This document shows, in pieces, positions 1 through 9,729 of a stretch of DNA of 64,000 bases. Source of the stretch: Cherax quadricarinatus (lineage: Eukaryota > Arthropoda > Malacostraca > Decapoda > Parastacidae); contig NC_091293.1 in assembly GCF_038502225.1 (NCBI RefSeq), positions 3,112,289 to 3,176,288 on the forward strand. Direction: 5' to 3'. The notes under the pieces are model-generated. The model was not told the origin of the DNA and did no database searches. It saw only the letters and a list, made by a program, of their open reading frames with translations. How positions within the stretch are numbered: position 1 is the first letter of the stretch; every line of letters starts with the position of its first letter. The position numbers and the translations under genes are program-made.

Positions 1-476
1 TTCAAAAGTTCTTAAATAATACAAGATGGAACTTAGCGAACCTCTCCATGATCTGCTGAGGATTTCACTGCCATTAAATATCGTTCATAACATTTGGAAG
101 CTGATCAGTTCCTGGTCGTGTAATGGTATGACATACCATAACAATAATAAGGGATACCAATGCAATTACCTGGAACCTTGTTTAGCGAGGTTCCTCCCAG
201 GCAGTAACAAAGAAGAGTGAACAGTGTTCAGGTGAAGAGCAGGTCAGGTACACGTCTTGTTATGTTCACTAACAAACGTCCCAGAAGACACCACAAGGCA
301 ACAGGTTCAACTAAATATTTCAAATTCTTGTTTTGGTTGAAGCTACAGATATTCTTATGGATACATTCAGTTTTATGTTTGGGTGCCGTCCTCTTTGGCA
401 CTTAGTGAGGCACTGCTCCACTTTATTAAGTGGTTATCGGAATTAAGGTGTATCACGTAGGCACCGTTGATATTAC
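1..476. other. Unassigned sequence, no gene recognised
   Basis: Short open frames of 60-64 codons occur on both strands, but none shows a domain, a composition bias or a repeat that I recognise. The stretch may be the body of the element whose ribozyme-bearing end follows at 477-644, but nothing in it proves that. Confidence 0.4.
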
Positions 477-644
477 AAATAAATGGTTCAGAGTACCGAC
501 AGGTTGATGAATTAGACACTTGTCCAACACAAGTGTGTTGGACTGATGAAGCCACTGTGTGCGAAACGTTTCCACAATAACGATACCCAAGTGTTGCACA
601 TTTGTCTAATATATCAACCTGTCGGTTATCTGAGCCATTTATCT
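477..644. repeat. Long inverted repeat enclosing a hammerhead ribozyme
   Basis: The arms lie at about 477-523 and 598-644. The core 29-nt arms (495-523 and 598-626) match as reverse complements with only a few mismatches. Pairing continues outward through AAATGGTTCAGAG (481-493) against TTATCTGAGCCATTT (626-640) with about three mismatches. The 74-nt centre holds the hammerhead core. RNA from either strand could form a hairpin of more than 40 bp with the ribozyme at its tip, so the arms act as an extension of ribozyme stem I. This is read directly from the sequence; the function is inference. Confidence 0.8.
538..574 (+). ncRNA. Hammerhead ribozyme, type I, short palindromic helix III
   Basis: The two invariant boxes are present and correctly ordered: CTGATGA at 543-549 and GAAA at 563-566. 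After GAA comes the self-complementary ACGT, then a T in the H17 cleavage position, then TCC, which pairs with GGA directly before CTGATGA to begin stem I. Helix III is only a 4-nt palindrome, the arrangement known from Penelope-like elements and some animal satellites, where two copies pair to make an active dimer. Stem II (GCCA..TGC) has lost one base relative to a perfect GCCA/TGGC stem, and one extra A separates box 1 from stem II. Activity is therefore uncertain, but identity as a hammerhead-derived motif is well supported. Confidence 0.75.
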
Positions 645-787
645 ACATACCTGTCAGACACGGCAACATCTTGGAATCTTGATACAGGGAATTCTACACT
701 TACCTAACCCATAGGCATAACCTACTTCCACCTGTGGATATTTCCACGGTGACACCACCTACGATTGCTTCACCTCACCTGTCTACA

Positions 788-796
788 GTATATAAG
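788..796 (+). promoter_or_regulatory. TATA-like box upstream of the second hammerhead unit
   Basis: GTATATAAG lies about 85 bp before the degenerate hammerhead at 878. A similar TATA-then-hammerhead order appears in the Penelope-like terminal repeat at 9730-9808 on the other strand, which suggests an element promoter rather than a host promoter. The distance is longer than a core promoter to start site, so the assignment is tentative. Confidence 0.35.
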
Positions 797-877
797 CTCC
801 TCCAGGCATATGTTTTACTCTTAATGATCACATCGACTCCAGGCTGAGGGACTGATTACCACCGTTCTTCTGTGTAT

Positions 878-915
878 CGGACTAAAGAAGCCAGTGGCTG
901 GCGAAATGCTTCCTC
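878..915 (+). ncRNA. Degenerate hammerhead ribozyme remnant
   Basis: The order is the same as at 538-574: box 1 as CTAAAGA (an A replaces the conserved G of CTGANGA), a well-formed stem II GCCAG/CTGGC, then GAAA. The ACGT palindrome has decayed to ATGC. GGA before box 1 still pairs with TCC at 911-913. Following text (AAATGTTGCATAAGTGTCT) resembles that after the first unit (AAGTGTTGCACATTTGTCT), so both come from the same terminal-repeat family. The core change should abolish cleavage. Confidence 0.6.
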
Positions 916-952
916 AGTAAAAAATTCCTAAATGTTGCATAAGTGTCTCATT

Positions 953-1006
953 CCTGGCAAACTTGAGAATAGCGTTCCAATACCTTAATAAGGAATCGTT
1001 CAAGAC
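953..1006 (+). pseudogene. CR1-like family A fragment (A0), RT C-terminal region
   Basis: The 54 bp match the RT thumb-side region of the other A copies, for example 2876-2930 and 19813-19866 (CTGGCAAAC...GAATCGTTCAAGACAC). The fragment stops inside the frame and is joined directly to the 5' endonuclease-side sequence of A1. It is the truncated remnant of an upstream copy or of an internal rearrangement. Confidence 0.8.
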
Positions 1007-3419
1007 ACCTGGAGCCACATGGGGGTCCCGAAACATGAAGAGCCAAGATGTTGGATGTGCTGCTGGAAAACCTCATGCACCAACATGTTAAGGACACTAC
1101 CAGAGTGAGAGGGGAGGATGAACCAGCAAGATTGGACATTGTGTTCACCCTGCGCAGTTCAGACATTGAGAACATCACATATGAGAGTCCCCTAGGAGCT
1201 AGTGACCACGTGGTTCTGTGCTTTGAATACATAGTAGAGTTGCAAGTGGAGAGAATAACAGGAGTTGAATGGGAAAAGCCTGACTATAAAAGAGGGGGCT
1301 ACATAGGGTTGAGGAACTTCCTGCAGGAGGTTCCGTGGGATAGAGAACTGGCAGGAAAGCCAGTAAATGAAATGATGGAATATGTAACAACAAAATGCAA
1401 GGAGGCAGTGGAAAGGTTTGTTCCCAAGAGCAGCAGAAATAATGGGAAGACCAGAACGAGCCCCTGGTTTACCCGACGGTGTAAGGAGGCAAAAACAAAG
1501 TGCAATAGAGAAAGGAAAAAGTACAGAAGGCAGAGAACACACGAAAATAGGGAAATCAGTCGCAGAACCAGGAACGAGTATGCACAGGTAAGAAGGGAGG
1601 CCCAGCGACAGTATGAAAATAGCATAGCATCGAGAATCAAGACTGACCCGAAACTGTTGTATAGCCACATCAGGAGGAAGACAACAGTCAAAGACCAGGT
1701 GAACAGACTGAGGACAGAAGGTGGAGAACTCACAAGAAATGATCAGGAGGTATGTGAGGAGCTAAACAGGAGATTCAAGGAAGTTTTCACAGTAGAGACA
1801 GGAAGGGCTCTGGGAAGACAGCACAGAAGGGAACATCAAGAGAGAATATACCAACAAGTGTTGGATGACATACGAACAACCGAGGAGGAGGTGCAGAAGC
1901 TGCTAAGTGACCTTGATACCTCAAAGGCGATGGGACCGGACAACATCTCCCCATGGGTCCTTAGAGAAGGAGCAGAGATGCTGTGCGTGCCCCTAACCAC
2001 AATCTGCAACACATCCCTTGAGACTGGGCAACTATCTGAGAAATGGAAGACAGCAAATGTAGTCCCCATATTTAAGAAAAGACACAGAAATGAGGCACTA
2101 AATTACAGACCTGTGTCTCTGACATGTATTGTGTGCAAAGTCATGGAGAAGATTATCAGGAGAGTGGTGGAACACCTGGAACGGAACAAGATTATAAATG
2201 AAAACCAGCATGGGTTCATGGAAGGCAAATCCTGTGTCACAAACATTCTGGAGTTTTATGACAAGGTAACAGAAGTAAGACACGAGAGAGAGGGGTGGGT
2301 TGATTGCGTTTTCCTAGACTGCAGGAAGGCCTTTGACACAGTTCCCCACAAGAGATTAGTGCAGCAGCTGGAGGATCAGGCGCATATAACAGGGAGGGCA
2401 CTGCAATGGATCAGGGAATACCTGACAGGGAGGCAACAACTAGTCATGGTACGTGAAGAGGTATCACAGTGGGCGCCTGTGACAAGCGGGGTCCCACAGG
2501 GGTCAGTTCTAGGACCAGTGCTATTTTTAATATATGCGAACGACATGATGGAAGGAATAGACTCTGAAGTGTCCCTATTCGCAGAAGATGTGAAGTTGAT
2601 GAGAAGAATTAAATCGGATGAGGATGAGGCAGGACTGCAAAGAGACCTGGACAGGCTGGACATGTGGTCCAGAAACTGGCTTCTCGAATTCAACCCTGCC
2701 AAATGCAAAGTCATGATGATTGGGGAGGGGCAAAGAAGACCGCAGACAGAGTATAGGTTAGGTGTACAAAGACTACAGACCTCACTCAGGGAGAAAGACC
2801 TTGGGGTGACCTTAACACCGAGCACGTCACCGGAGGCACACATCAAACAAATAACTGCTGCAGCATACGGGCGCCTGGCAAACCTGAGAATAGCGTTCCG
2901 ATACCTTAATAAGAAATCGTTCAAAACACTGTACACTGTGTATGTTAGGCCCATACTGGAGTATGCAGCACCAGTCTGGAACCCACACCTGGTCAAGCAC
3001 GTCAAGAAGTTAGAGAAAGTACAAAGGTTTGCAACAAGGCTAGTCCCAGGGCTCAGGGGAATGTCGTACGAAGAAAGGTTGAGGGAAATCGGACTGACGA
3101 CACTGGAGGACAGAAGGGTCAGGGGAGACATGATAACGACATACAAGACACTGCGTGGAATAGACAAGGTGGACAGAGATAGGATGTTCCAGAGAGGGGA
3201 CACAGAAACAAGGGGTCACAACTGGAAGCTGAAAACTCAGACGAGTCACAGGGACGTTAGGAAGTATTTCTTCAGTCATAGAGTCGTCAGGAAGTGGAAT
3301 AGCCTAGCAAGTGAAGTATTGGAGGCAGGAACCATACATAGTTTTAAGAAGAGGTATGACAAAGCTCAGGAAGCAGAGTACACACACACACAGGTGAGTA
3401 CACACACACACACACACAA
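1007..3419 (+). mobile_element. CR1-like non-LTR retrotransposon A1, 5'-truncated
   Basis: This copy begins inside the endonuclease coding region (CTGGAGCCACATGG, compare 25649-25660 in A7) and runs to a (CA)n tail at 3382-3419. The last part of the usual 3' UTR, present in A2 at 5629-5705, is missing: coding sequence goes from GAAGCAGAG straight into TACACACACA. No poly(A) is present. Short-repeat 3' ends instead of poly(A) are typical of CR1-group elements. Confidence 0.85.
1048..3385 (+). pseudogene. CR1-like reverse transcriptase, family A (A1 copy)
   Basis: This is a long open frame of about 780 codons belonging to the element. The frame happens to continue through the CA tract to 3492. 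Residues 1-60 hold the end of the APE endonuclease (GASDHVV). The RT follows: NYRPVSLT near residue 352, VFLDCRKAFDTV near 420, SGVPQGSVLGP near 480 and the catalytic motif near 510, then the CR1-type C-terminus (YVRPILEYAAPVW near 631, YEERLREIGL and RRVRGDMITTYK). The catalytic FADD is changed to FAED, so the enzyme should be inactive although the frame is open. The start ATG at 1048 is simply the first in a truncated frame. Confidence 0.85.
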
Positions 3420-5719
3420 ATCGAGGATATCATGTATGAAAGGCCCCTGGGAGCTAGTGATCATGTGGTTCGTGCTTCGACTACATAGTTGAGCTCCAAG
3501 TGAAGAAAGTAGCAGGAATAGGGTGGGAAAACCAAACTACAAAAGGGGGAACTACCCAGGCATGAGGAACTTCCTTCAAGACATTCAGTGGGAGAGGGAA
3601 ATGACAGGAAAACCAGTACAAGAAATGATGGACTATGTGGCAACAAAATGCAAGGAGGCAGAGGAGAGGTTTGTTCCCAAGGGAAACAGAAATAATGGGA
3701 AGAACAGAACGAGTCCTTGGTTCACCCAAAGGTGTAGGGAGGCAAAAACTAGGTGTACTAGAGAATGGAAAAGGTACAGAAGACAGAGAACTCAGGAAAA
3801 TAAAGAGATTAGCCGAAGAGCCAGAAACGAATATGCACAGATAAGAAGGGAGGCTCAGCGACAATATGAAAATGACATAGCATCAAAAGTCAAGACTGAC
3901 CCGAAGCTGTTGTACAGCCACATCAGGAGGAAAACAACAGTCAAGGACCAGGTAATCAGACTGAGGAAGGGTGATGGGGAATTCACAAGAAACGACAGGG
4001 AGGTATGTCAGGAGCTCAACACGAGATTTAAAGAAGTATTTACAGTGGAAACCAGTAGGACTCCAGGAAATCAGAGCAGGGGGGTACACCAGCAAGTGCT
4101 GGATGAGGTACATATAACCAAGGAGGAAGTGAAGAAGCTGCTGTGCGAACCTGACACCTCAAAGGCGGTGGGACCAGACAGCATCTCTCCGTGGGTCCTT
4201 AAAGAGGGAGCAGAGATATTGTGTGTACCATTAACAAAGATCTTCAACACATCATTTGAAACTGGGCAACTCCCCGAGGTATGGAAGATGGCAAATGTAG
4301 TCCCAATTTTTAAAAAGGGAAACAGACATGAGGCACTAAACTACAGACCTGTATCACTAACGTGTATAGTATGCAAGGTCATGGAGATCATCAGGAGAGT
4401 GGTGGAGCACCTGGAAAGAAACAAGTGTATAATTGACAACCAGCACGGTTTCAGGGAAGGAAAATCCTGTGTCATAAACCTACTAGAGTTTTATGACAAG
4501 GTGACAGAAGTAAGACAAGAGAGAGAGGGGTGGATCGACTGCATATTTTTGGACTGCAAGAAGGCCTTCGACACAGTTCCTCACAAGAGGTTACTGCAAA
4601 AGCTAGAGGATCAGGCACACATAACAGGAAAGGCACTTCAATGGATCAGAGAATACCTGACAGGGAGGCAACAACGAGTCATGGTACGTGACGAGGTTTC
4701 AGAGTGGGCGCCTGTGACAAGCGGGGTTCCACAGGGGTCAGTCCTAGGACCTGTGCTGTTCTTGGTATATGTGAACGACATAACGGAAGGGATAGACTCA
4801 GAAGTGTCCTTGTTTTCAGATGATGTGAAGTTAATGAGAAGAATCAAATCGGATGAGGATCAGGCAGGACTACAAAGAGACCTGGACAGGCTACAAGCCT
4901 GGTCCAGTAACTGGCTCCTTGAGTTTAACCCTGCCAAATGCAAAGTCATGAAGATTGGGGAAGGGCAAAGAAGACCGCAGACACAATATAGTTTAGATGG
5001 CCAAAGACTGCAAACTTCACTCAAGGAAAAAGATCTGGGGGTGAGTATAACACCGAGCATATCTCCTGAGGCGCACATCAATCAGATAACTGCTGCAGCG
5101 TACGGGCGCCTGGCAAACCTACGGATAGCGTTCCGATACCTCAGCAAGGATTCGTTCAAGACTCTGTATACCATTTACGTCAGGCCCATACTGGAGTATG
5201 CAGCACCAGTTTGGAATCCACACCTAGTCAAGCACGTCAAGAAATTAGAGAAAGTGCAAAGGTTTGCAACAACACTAGTCCCAGAGCTACGGGGATTGTC
5301 CTACGAAGAAAGGTTGAGGGAAATCGGCCTGACGACACTGGAGGACAGGAGGGTCAGGGGAGACATGATAACGACATATAAAATACTGCACGGAATAGAC
5401 AAGGTGGACAAAGACGGGATGTTCCAGAGATGGGACACAGACACAAGAGGTCACAGTTGGAAGTTGAAGACTCAGATGAATCAAAGGGATGTTAGGAAGT
5501 ATTTCTTCAGTCATAGAGTAGTCAGGCCGTGGAATAGCCTAGAAAGTGAAGTAGTGGAGGAGGGAACCATACATAGTTTTAAGGCGAAGTATGATAAAGC
5601 TCATGGAGCAGGGAGAGAGAGGACCTAGTAGCAATCAGTGAAGAGGCGGGGCCAGTAGCTATGATTCGACCCCTGCAACCACAAATAGGTGAGTACAAAT
5701 AGGTGAGTACACACACACA
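3420..5719 (+). mobile_element. CR1-like non-LTR retrotransposon A2, 5'-truncated
   Basis: A2 starts at the endonuclease end (GAGGATATCATGTATGAAAG, matching 1169-1188 of A1) directly after A1's CA tract. It ends with the family's 3' UTR (GAAGAGGCGGGGCCAG at 5640-5655, CGACCCCTGCAACCACAAAT) and a tail of two AGGTGAGTAC copies plus (AC)n. This is the best-preserved 3' end of the family in the window and defines its normal terminus. A few small deletions break the frame before 3523. Confidence 0.85.
3523..5628 (+). CDS. CR1-like reverse transcriptase, family A (A2 copy)
   Basis: The 701-codon open frame makes first-strand cDNA by target-primed reverse transcription in the family's life cycle. 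RT motifs are present in order: NYRPVSLT near residue 273, IFLDCKKAFDTV near 341, TSGVPQGSVLGP near 399 and the catalytic FSDD near 430. Next come the CR1-type C-terminal region (YVRPILEYAAPVW near 551) and a stop at the same place as in A4. The whole endonuclease is missing through 5' truncation, and VMEKIIRRR is shortened to VMEIIRR, so the copy cannot move by itself. The ATG at 3523 is just the first in frame. Confidence 0.85.
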   Translation: MGKPNYKRGNYPGMRNFLQDIQWEREMTGKPVQEMMDYVATKCKEAEERFVPKGNRNNGKNRTSPWFTQRCREAKTRCTREWKRYRRQRTQENKEISRRARNEYAQIRREAQRQYENDIASKVKTDPKLLYSHIRRKTTVKDQVIRLRKGDGEFTRNDREVCQELNTRFKEVFTVETSRTPGNQSRGVHQQVLDEVHITKEEVKKLLCEPDTSKAVGPDSISPWVLKEGAEILCVPLTKIFNTSFETGQLPEVWKMANVVPIFKKGNRHEALNYRPVSLTCIVCKVMEIIRRVVEHLERNKCIIDNQHGFREGKSCVINLLEFYDKVTEVRQEREGWIDCIFLDCKKAFDTVPHKRLLQKLEDQAHITGKALQWIREYLTGRQQRVMVRDEVSEWAPVTSGVPQGSVLGPVLFLVYVNDITEGIDSEVSLFSDDVKLMRRIKSDEDQAGLQRDLDRLQAWSSNWLLEFNPAKCKVMKIGEGQRRPQTQYSLDGQRLQTSLKEKDLGVSITPSISPEAHINQITAAAYGRLANLRIAFRYLSKDSFKTLYTIYVRPILEYAAPVWNPHLVKHVKKLEKVQRFATTLVPELRGLSYEERLREIGLTTLEDRRVRGDMITTYKILHGIDKVDKDGMFQRWDTDTRGHSWKLKTQMNQRDVRKYFFSHRVVRPWNSLESEVVEEGTIHSFKAKYDKAHGAGRERT

Positions 5720-6046
5720 TCCCCCCAATGAAAAGCAGGGGTGTCACTAGCACGTTAAGAGACCATACAATAAGTGTCAGGGGCCCGAGACTGTTCAACT
5801 GCCTCCCAGCACACATAAGGGGGATTACCAACAGACCCCTGGCAGTCTTCAAGCTGGCACTGGACAAGCACCTAAAGTCAGTTCCTGATCAGCCGGGCTG
5901 TGGCTCGTACGTTGGTTTGCGTGCAGCCAGCAGCAACAGCCTGGTTGATCAGGCGCTGATCCACCAGGAGGCCTGGTCACAGACCGGGCCGCGGGGGCAT
6001 TGACCCCCGAAACTCTCTCCAGGTAAACTCCAGGTAAACACCGGAG
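5720..6046 (+). mobile_element. 3' end of CR1-like family B (B0)
   Basis: The fragment begins inside the B ORF immediately after A2's (AC)n tail. It encodes the last ~90 residues of the B protein, ending ...SSNSLVDQALIHQEAW, then the short 3' UTR with tandem CTCCAGGTAA units typical of B. It is nearly identical to the B2 3' end at 27580-27897, differing at only a handful of bases over ~310 bp, so the two are recent sisters. Confidence 0.85.
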
Positions 6047-6177
6047 GGAGTAGCAGCACCATATAGTGCTCGTGAATCTTTAGTGGTTTTTGGCCCATAA
6101 AGATCATTATTAGGATCACGAAAGCTGTCAGTGTCAGTGAACAACCAGATTAGTGAATTACAAGCTGCCCTAAATCA
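6047..6177. other. Unassigned spacer before the fold-back SINE
   Basis: No coding potential or recognised element is seen. Its end (6166-6177, TGCCCTAAATCA) is the left copy of a 12-bp direct repeat that flanks the SINE insertion. Confidence 0.5.
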
Positions 6178-6440
6178 AACCATACCACGGGCGGGGATAG
6201 AACCCGCGATCAGAGAGTCTCAAAACTCCAGACCGTCGCGTAAGCATTTGTGGTCACAGTGGTGTCTATGCTAACCTTCCTATGGTGTAGAAATATACCT
6301 AGTTGGAAGAATCTTATTGTGGCTAGCTGGCCCAGTGGCTGACGCGACGGTCTGGAGTTTTGAGACTCTCTGATCGCGGGTTCTATCCCCTCCCGTGGTA
6401 TGGTTTGTTTGCAATCATGTCATTACGATTTCGTGAGTCA
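6178..6440 (+). mobile_element. Fold-back tRNA-derived SINE with 12-bp target duplication
   Basis: The right half (about 6322-6440) is a SINE head. It has an A-box-like TGGCCCAGTGG (6328-6338) and a B-box-like GGTTCTATCCC (6379-6389) 51 bp apart, as in a polymerase III promoter, then a short body. A 65-nt part of it (6342-6406) is repeated in reverse orientation at 6177-6241 with one mismatch. The whole unit is flanked by TGCCCTAAATCA at 6166-6177 and 6441-6452, which looks like a target-site duplication. Both arms therefore appear to have inserted as one event. Confidence 0.7.
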
Positions 6441-6452
6441 TGCCCTAAATCA

Positions 6453-6874
6453 GAAGAGGGAGGTGAGGGCTACAATTTATATAAAACAATTTGAAAGTAG
6501 AATCAGTGCCAGGAGAGAGGCTGGCGACCTAGTGTCTGGTGTAGGTGTTGCCACAAGCCACTAACTGAAATTCAAACAGGATAAGTGGCCCAAGCCAGTG
6601 AGATAAGAGATAAGGATAGATGACTGAGTGAATAATAAAACAGTCATAAAGTGAAGGGAATAACAATAGATCAGTTAGTGAATAATAAAACTAACATAAA
6701 TTGAGGGGAAAAAAAGAAATCGAAGGGAAAATATCCATTTCTCTCGGGACTCTGATGTTTCCTGAAACAAGTGTGGACAGTAAGTGTTTAAATTGTTCGC
6801 CAGATAGCATAGTGCAAACCTGGAATGGTTTCTGAAGCATAATTAATGTGAACCGTTAAAGAGAAGAAGAAACT
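6453..6874. other. Unassigned spacer with a short imperfect duplication
   Basis: No gene is recognised. AGTGAATAATAAAAC occurs twice (near 6627 and 6677), followed each time by similar text (CATAAAGTGAAGGGAA and CATAAATTGAGGGGAA), giving an imperfect ~50-bp tandem duplication. The stretch is A-rich on the plus strand. Confidence 0.4.
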
Positions 6875-9634
6875 GAAGGGAACCCAGGGCCAGAAGTGCC
6901 ATCACAACGAGAATCATCATGAAGGGAACCCAGGGCCAGAAGTGCCATCACAACGAGAATCATCATGAAGGGAACCCAGGGCCAGAAGTGCCATCACAAC
7001 GAGAATCATCATGAAGGGAACACAGGGCCAGAATTGCCATCACAACGAGAATCATTATGAAGAGAATCCAGGGCCAGAAGTGCCATCACAACGAGAATCA
7101 TTATGAAGAGAACCCAGGGCCAGAAGTGCCATCACAACGAGAATCATCATGAAGGGAACCCAGGGCCAGAATTGCCATCACAACGAGAATCATCATGAAG
7201 GGAACCCAGGGCCAGAAGTGCCATCACAACGAGAATCATCATGAAGGGAACCCAGGGCCAGAAGTGCCATCACAACGAGAATCATCATGAAGGGAACACA
7301 GGGCCAGAATTGCCATCACAACGAGAATCATTATGAAGAGAATCCAGGGCCAGAAGTGCCATCACAACGAGAATCATTATGAAGAGAACCCAGGGCCAGA
7401 AGTGCCATCACAACGAGAATCATCATGAAGGGAACCCAGGGCCAGAATTGCCATCACAACGAGAATCATCATGAAGGGAACCCAGGGCCAGAAGTGCCAT
7501 CACAACGAGAATCATCATGAAGGGAACCCAGGGCCAGAAGTGCCATCACAACGAGAATCATCATGAAGGGAACACAGGGCCAGAATTGCCATCACAACGA
7601 GAATCATTATGAAGAGAATCCAGGGCCAGAAGTGCCATCACAACGAGAATCATTATGAAGAGAACCCAGGGCCAGAAGTGCCATCACAACGAGAATCATC
7701 ATGAAGGGAACCCAGGGCCAGAAGTGCCATCACAACGAGAATCATCATGAAGGGAACACAGGGCCAGAATTGCCATCACAACGAGAATCATTATGAAGAG
7801 AATCCAGGGCCAGAAGTGCCATCACAACGAGAATCATTATGAAGAGAACCCAGGGCCAGAAGTGCCATCACAACGAGAATCATCATGAAGGGAACCCAGG
7901 GCCAGAATTGCCATCACAACGAGAATCATCATGAAGGGAACCCAGGGCCAGAAGTGCCATCACAACGAGAATCATCATGAAGGGAACCCAGGGCCAGAAG
8001 TGCCATCACAACGAGAATCATCATGAAGGGAACACAGGGCCAGAATTGCCATCACAACGAGAATCATTATGAAGAGAATCCAGGGCCAGAAGTGCCATCA
8101 CAACGAGAATCATTATGAAGAGAACCCAGGGCCAGAAGTGCCATCACAACGAGAATCATCATGAAGGGAACCCAGGGCCAGAATTGCCATCACAACGAGA
8201 ATCATCATGAAGGGAACCCAGGGCCAGAAGTGTCATTACAACGAGAATCATTATGAAGGGAACCCAGGGCCAGAAGTGCCATCACAACGAGAATCATTAT
8301 GAAGGGAACCCAGGGCCAGAAGTGCCATCACAACGAGAATCATCGTGAAGGGAACCCAGGGCCAGAAGTGCCATCACAACGAGAATCATCATGAAGGGAA
8401 CCCAGGGCCAGAAGTGCAATTACAACGAGAATCATCATGAAGGGAACCCAGGGCCAGAAGTGCCATCACAACGAGAATCATTATGAAGGGAACCCAGGGC
8501 CAGAAGTGCCATCACAACAAGAATCATCATGAAGGGAACCCAGGGCCAGAAGTGCCATCACAACGAGAATCATCATGAAGGGAACCCAGGGCCAGAAGTG
8601 CCATCACAACGAGAATCATTATGAAGGGAACCCAGGGCCAGAAGTGCCATCACAACGAGAATCATCATGAAGGGAACCCAGGGCCAGAAGTGCCATCACA
8701 ACGAGAATCATCATGAAGGGAACCCAGGGCCAGAAGTGCCATTACAACGAGAATCATTATGAAGGGAACCCAGGGCCAGAAGTGCCATTACAACGAGAAT
8801 CATCATGAAGGGAACCCAGGGCCAGAAGTGCCATCACAACGAGAATCATCATGAAGGGAACCCAGGGCCAGAAGTGCCATCACAACGAGAATCATTATAA
8901 AGGGAACCCAGGGCCAGAAGTGCCATCACAACGAGAATCATCATGAAGGAAACCCAGGGCCAGAAGTGCCATCACAACGAGAATCATCATGAAGGGAACC
9001 CAGGGCCAGAAGTGCCATCACAACGAGAATCATCATGAAGGGAACCAAGGGCCAGAAGTGACATCACAACGAGAATCATCATGAAGGAAACCCAGGGCAA
9101 GAAGTGCCATCACAACGAGAATCATCATGAAGGGAACCCAGGGCCAGAAGTGCCATCACAACGAGAATCATTATGAAGGGAACCCAGGGCCAGAAGTGCC
9201 ATCACAACGAGAATCATCATGAAGGGAACCCAGGGCCAGAAGTGCCATCACAACGAGAATCATCATGAAGGGAACCCAGGGCCAGAAGTGCCATCACAAC
9301 GAGAATCATCATGAAGGGAACCCAGGGCCAGAAGTGCCATCACAACGAGAATCATCATGAAGGGAACCCAGGGCCAGAAGTGCCATTACAACGAGAATCA
9401 TCATGAAGGGAACCCAGGGCCAGAAGTGCCATCACGACGAGAATCATCATGAAGGGAACCCAGGGCCAGAAGTGCCATCACAACGAGAATCATCATGAAG
9501 GGAACCCAGGGCCAGAAGTGCCATCACAACGAGAATCATCATGAAGGGAACCCAGGGCCAGAAGTGCCATTACAACGAGAATCATCATGAAGGGAACCCA
9601 GGGCCAGAAGTGCCATCACAACGAGAATCATCAA
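6875..9634 (+). repeat. 46-bp minisatellite, about 60 copies
   Basis: The unit begins GAAGGGAACCCAGGGCCAGA and continues through AGTGCCATCACAACGAGAAT; starts at 6875 and 6921 set the 46-bp period. Copies differ mainly at a few sites: CCC/ACA/ATC after GGAA, GTG/ATT before CCATCA, and CATCAT/CATTAT at the end. From 7013 to about 8200 these variants recur in a fixed order, giving a six-unit (276-bp) higher-order repeat. After 8200 the array is more uniform. The period is not a multiple of three, so coding use is unlikely. Confidence 0.95.
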
Positions 9635-9729
9635 GCAGCCGCAACACACCAGGATAACAAAAAAAAAAAGGCACAATACCGTGACTGGAACGATACACAA
9701 ATAACCCGCACATAGAAGAGAGGAGTTTA

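Noticed and set aside
26..405. Two short plus-strand frames at the window start
   Set aside because: No domain, no conserved features and a length expected by chance.
2376..3203. 275-codon minus-strand frame opposite the A1 reverse transcriptase
   Set aside because: Antisense shadow of a clearly coding RT frame; similar shadows occur opposite A2 and A4.
6178..6406. A genuine tRNA gene
   Set aside because: The A- and B-box-like words are there, but the B box is off consensus, no cloverleaf is evident and the sequence occurs as an inverted pair within a target duplication; a SINE head fits better.
6875..9634. Regular short repeats considered as a CRISPR array
   Set aside because: There are no unique spacers between repeats; units are directly contiguous and vary gradually, and the surroundings are eukaryotic retroelements.
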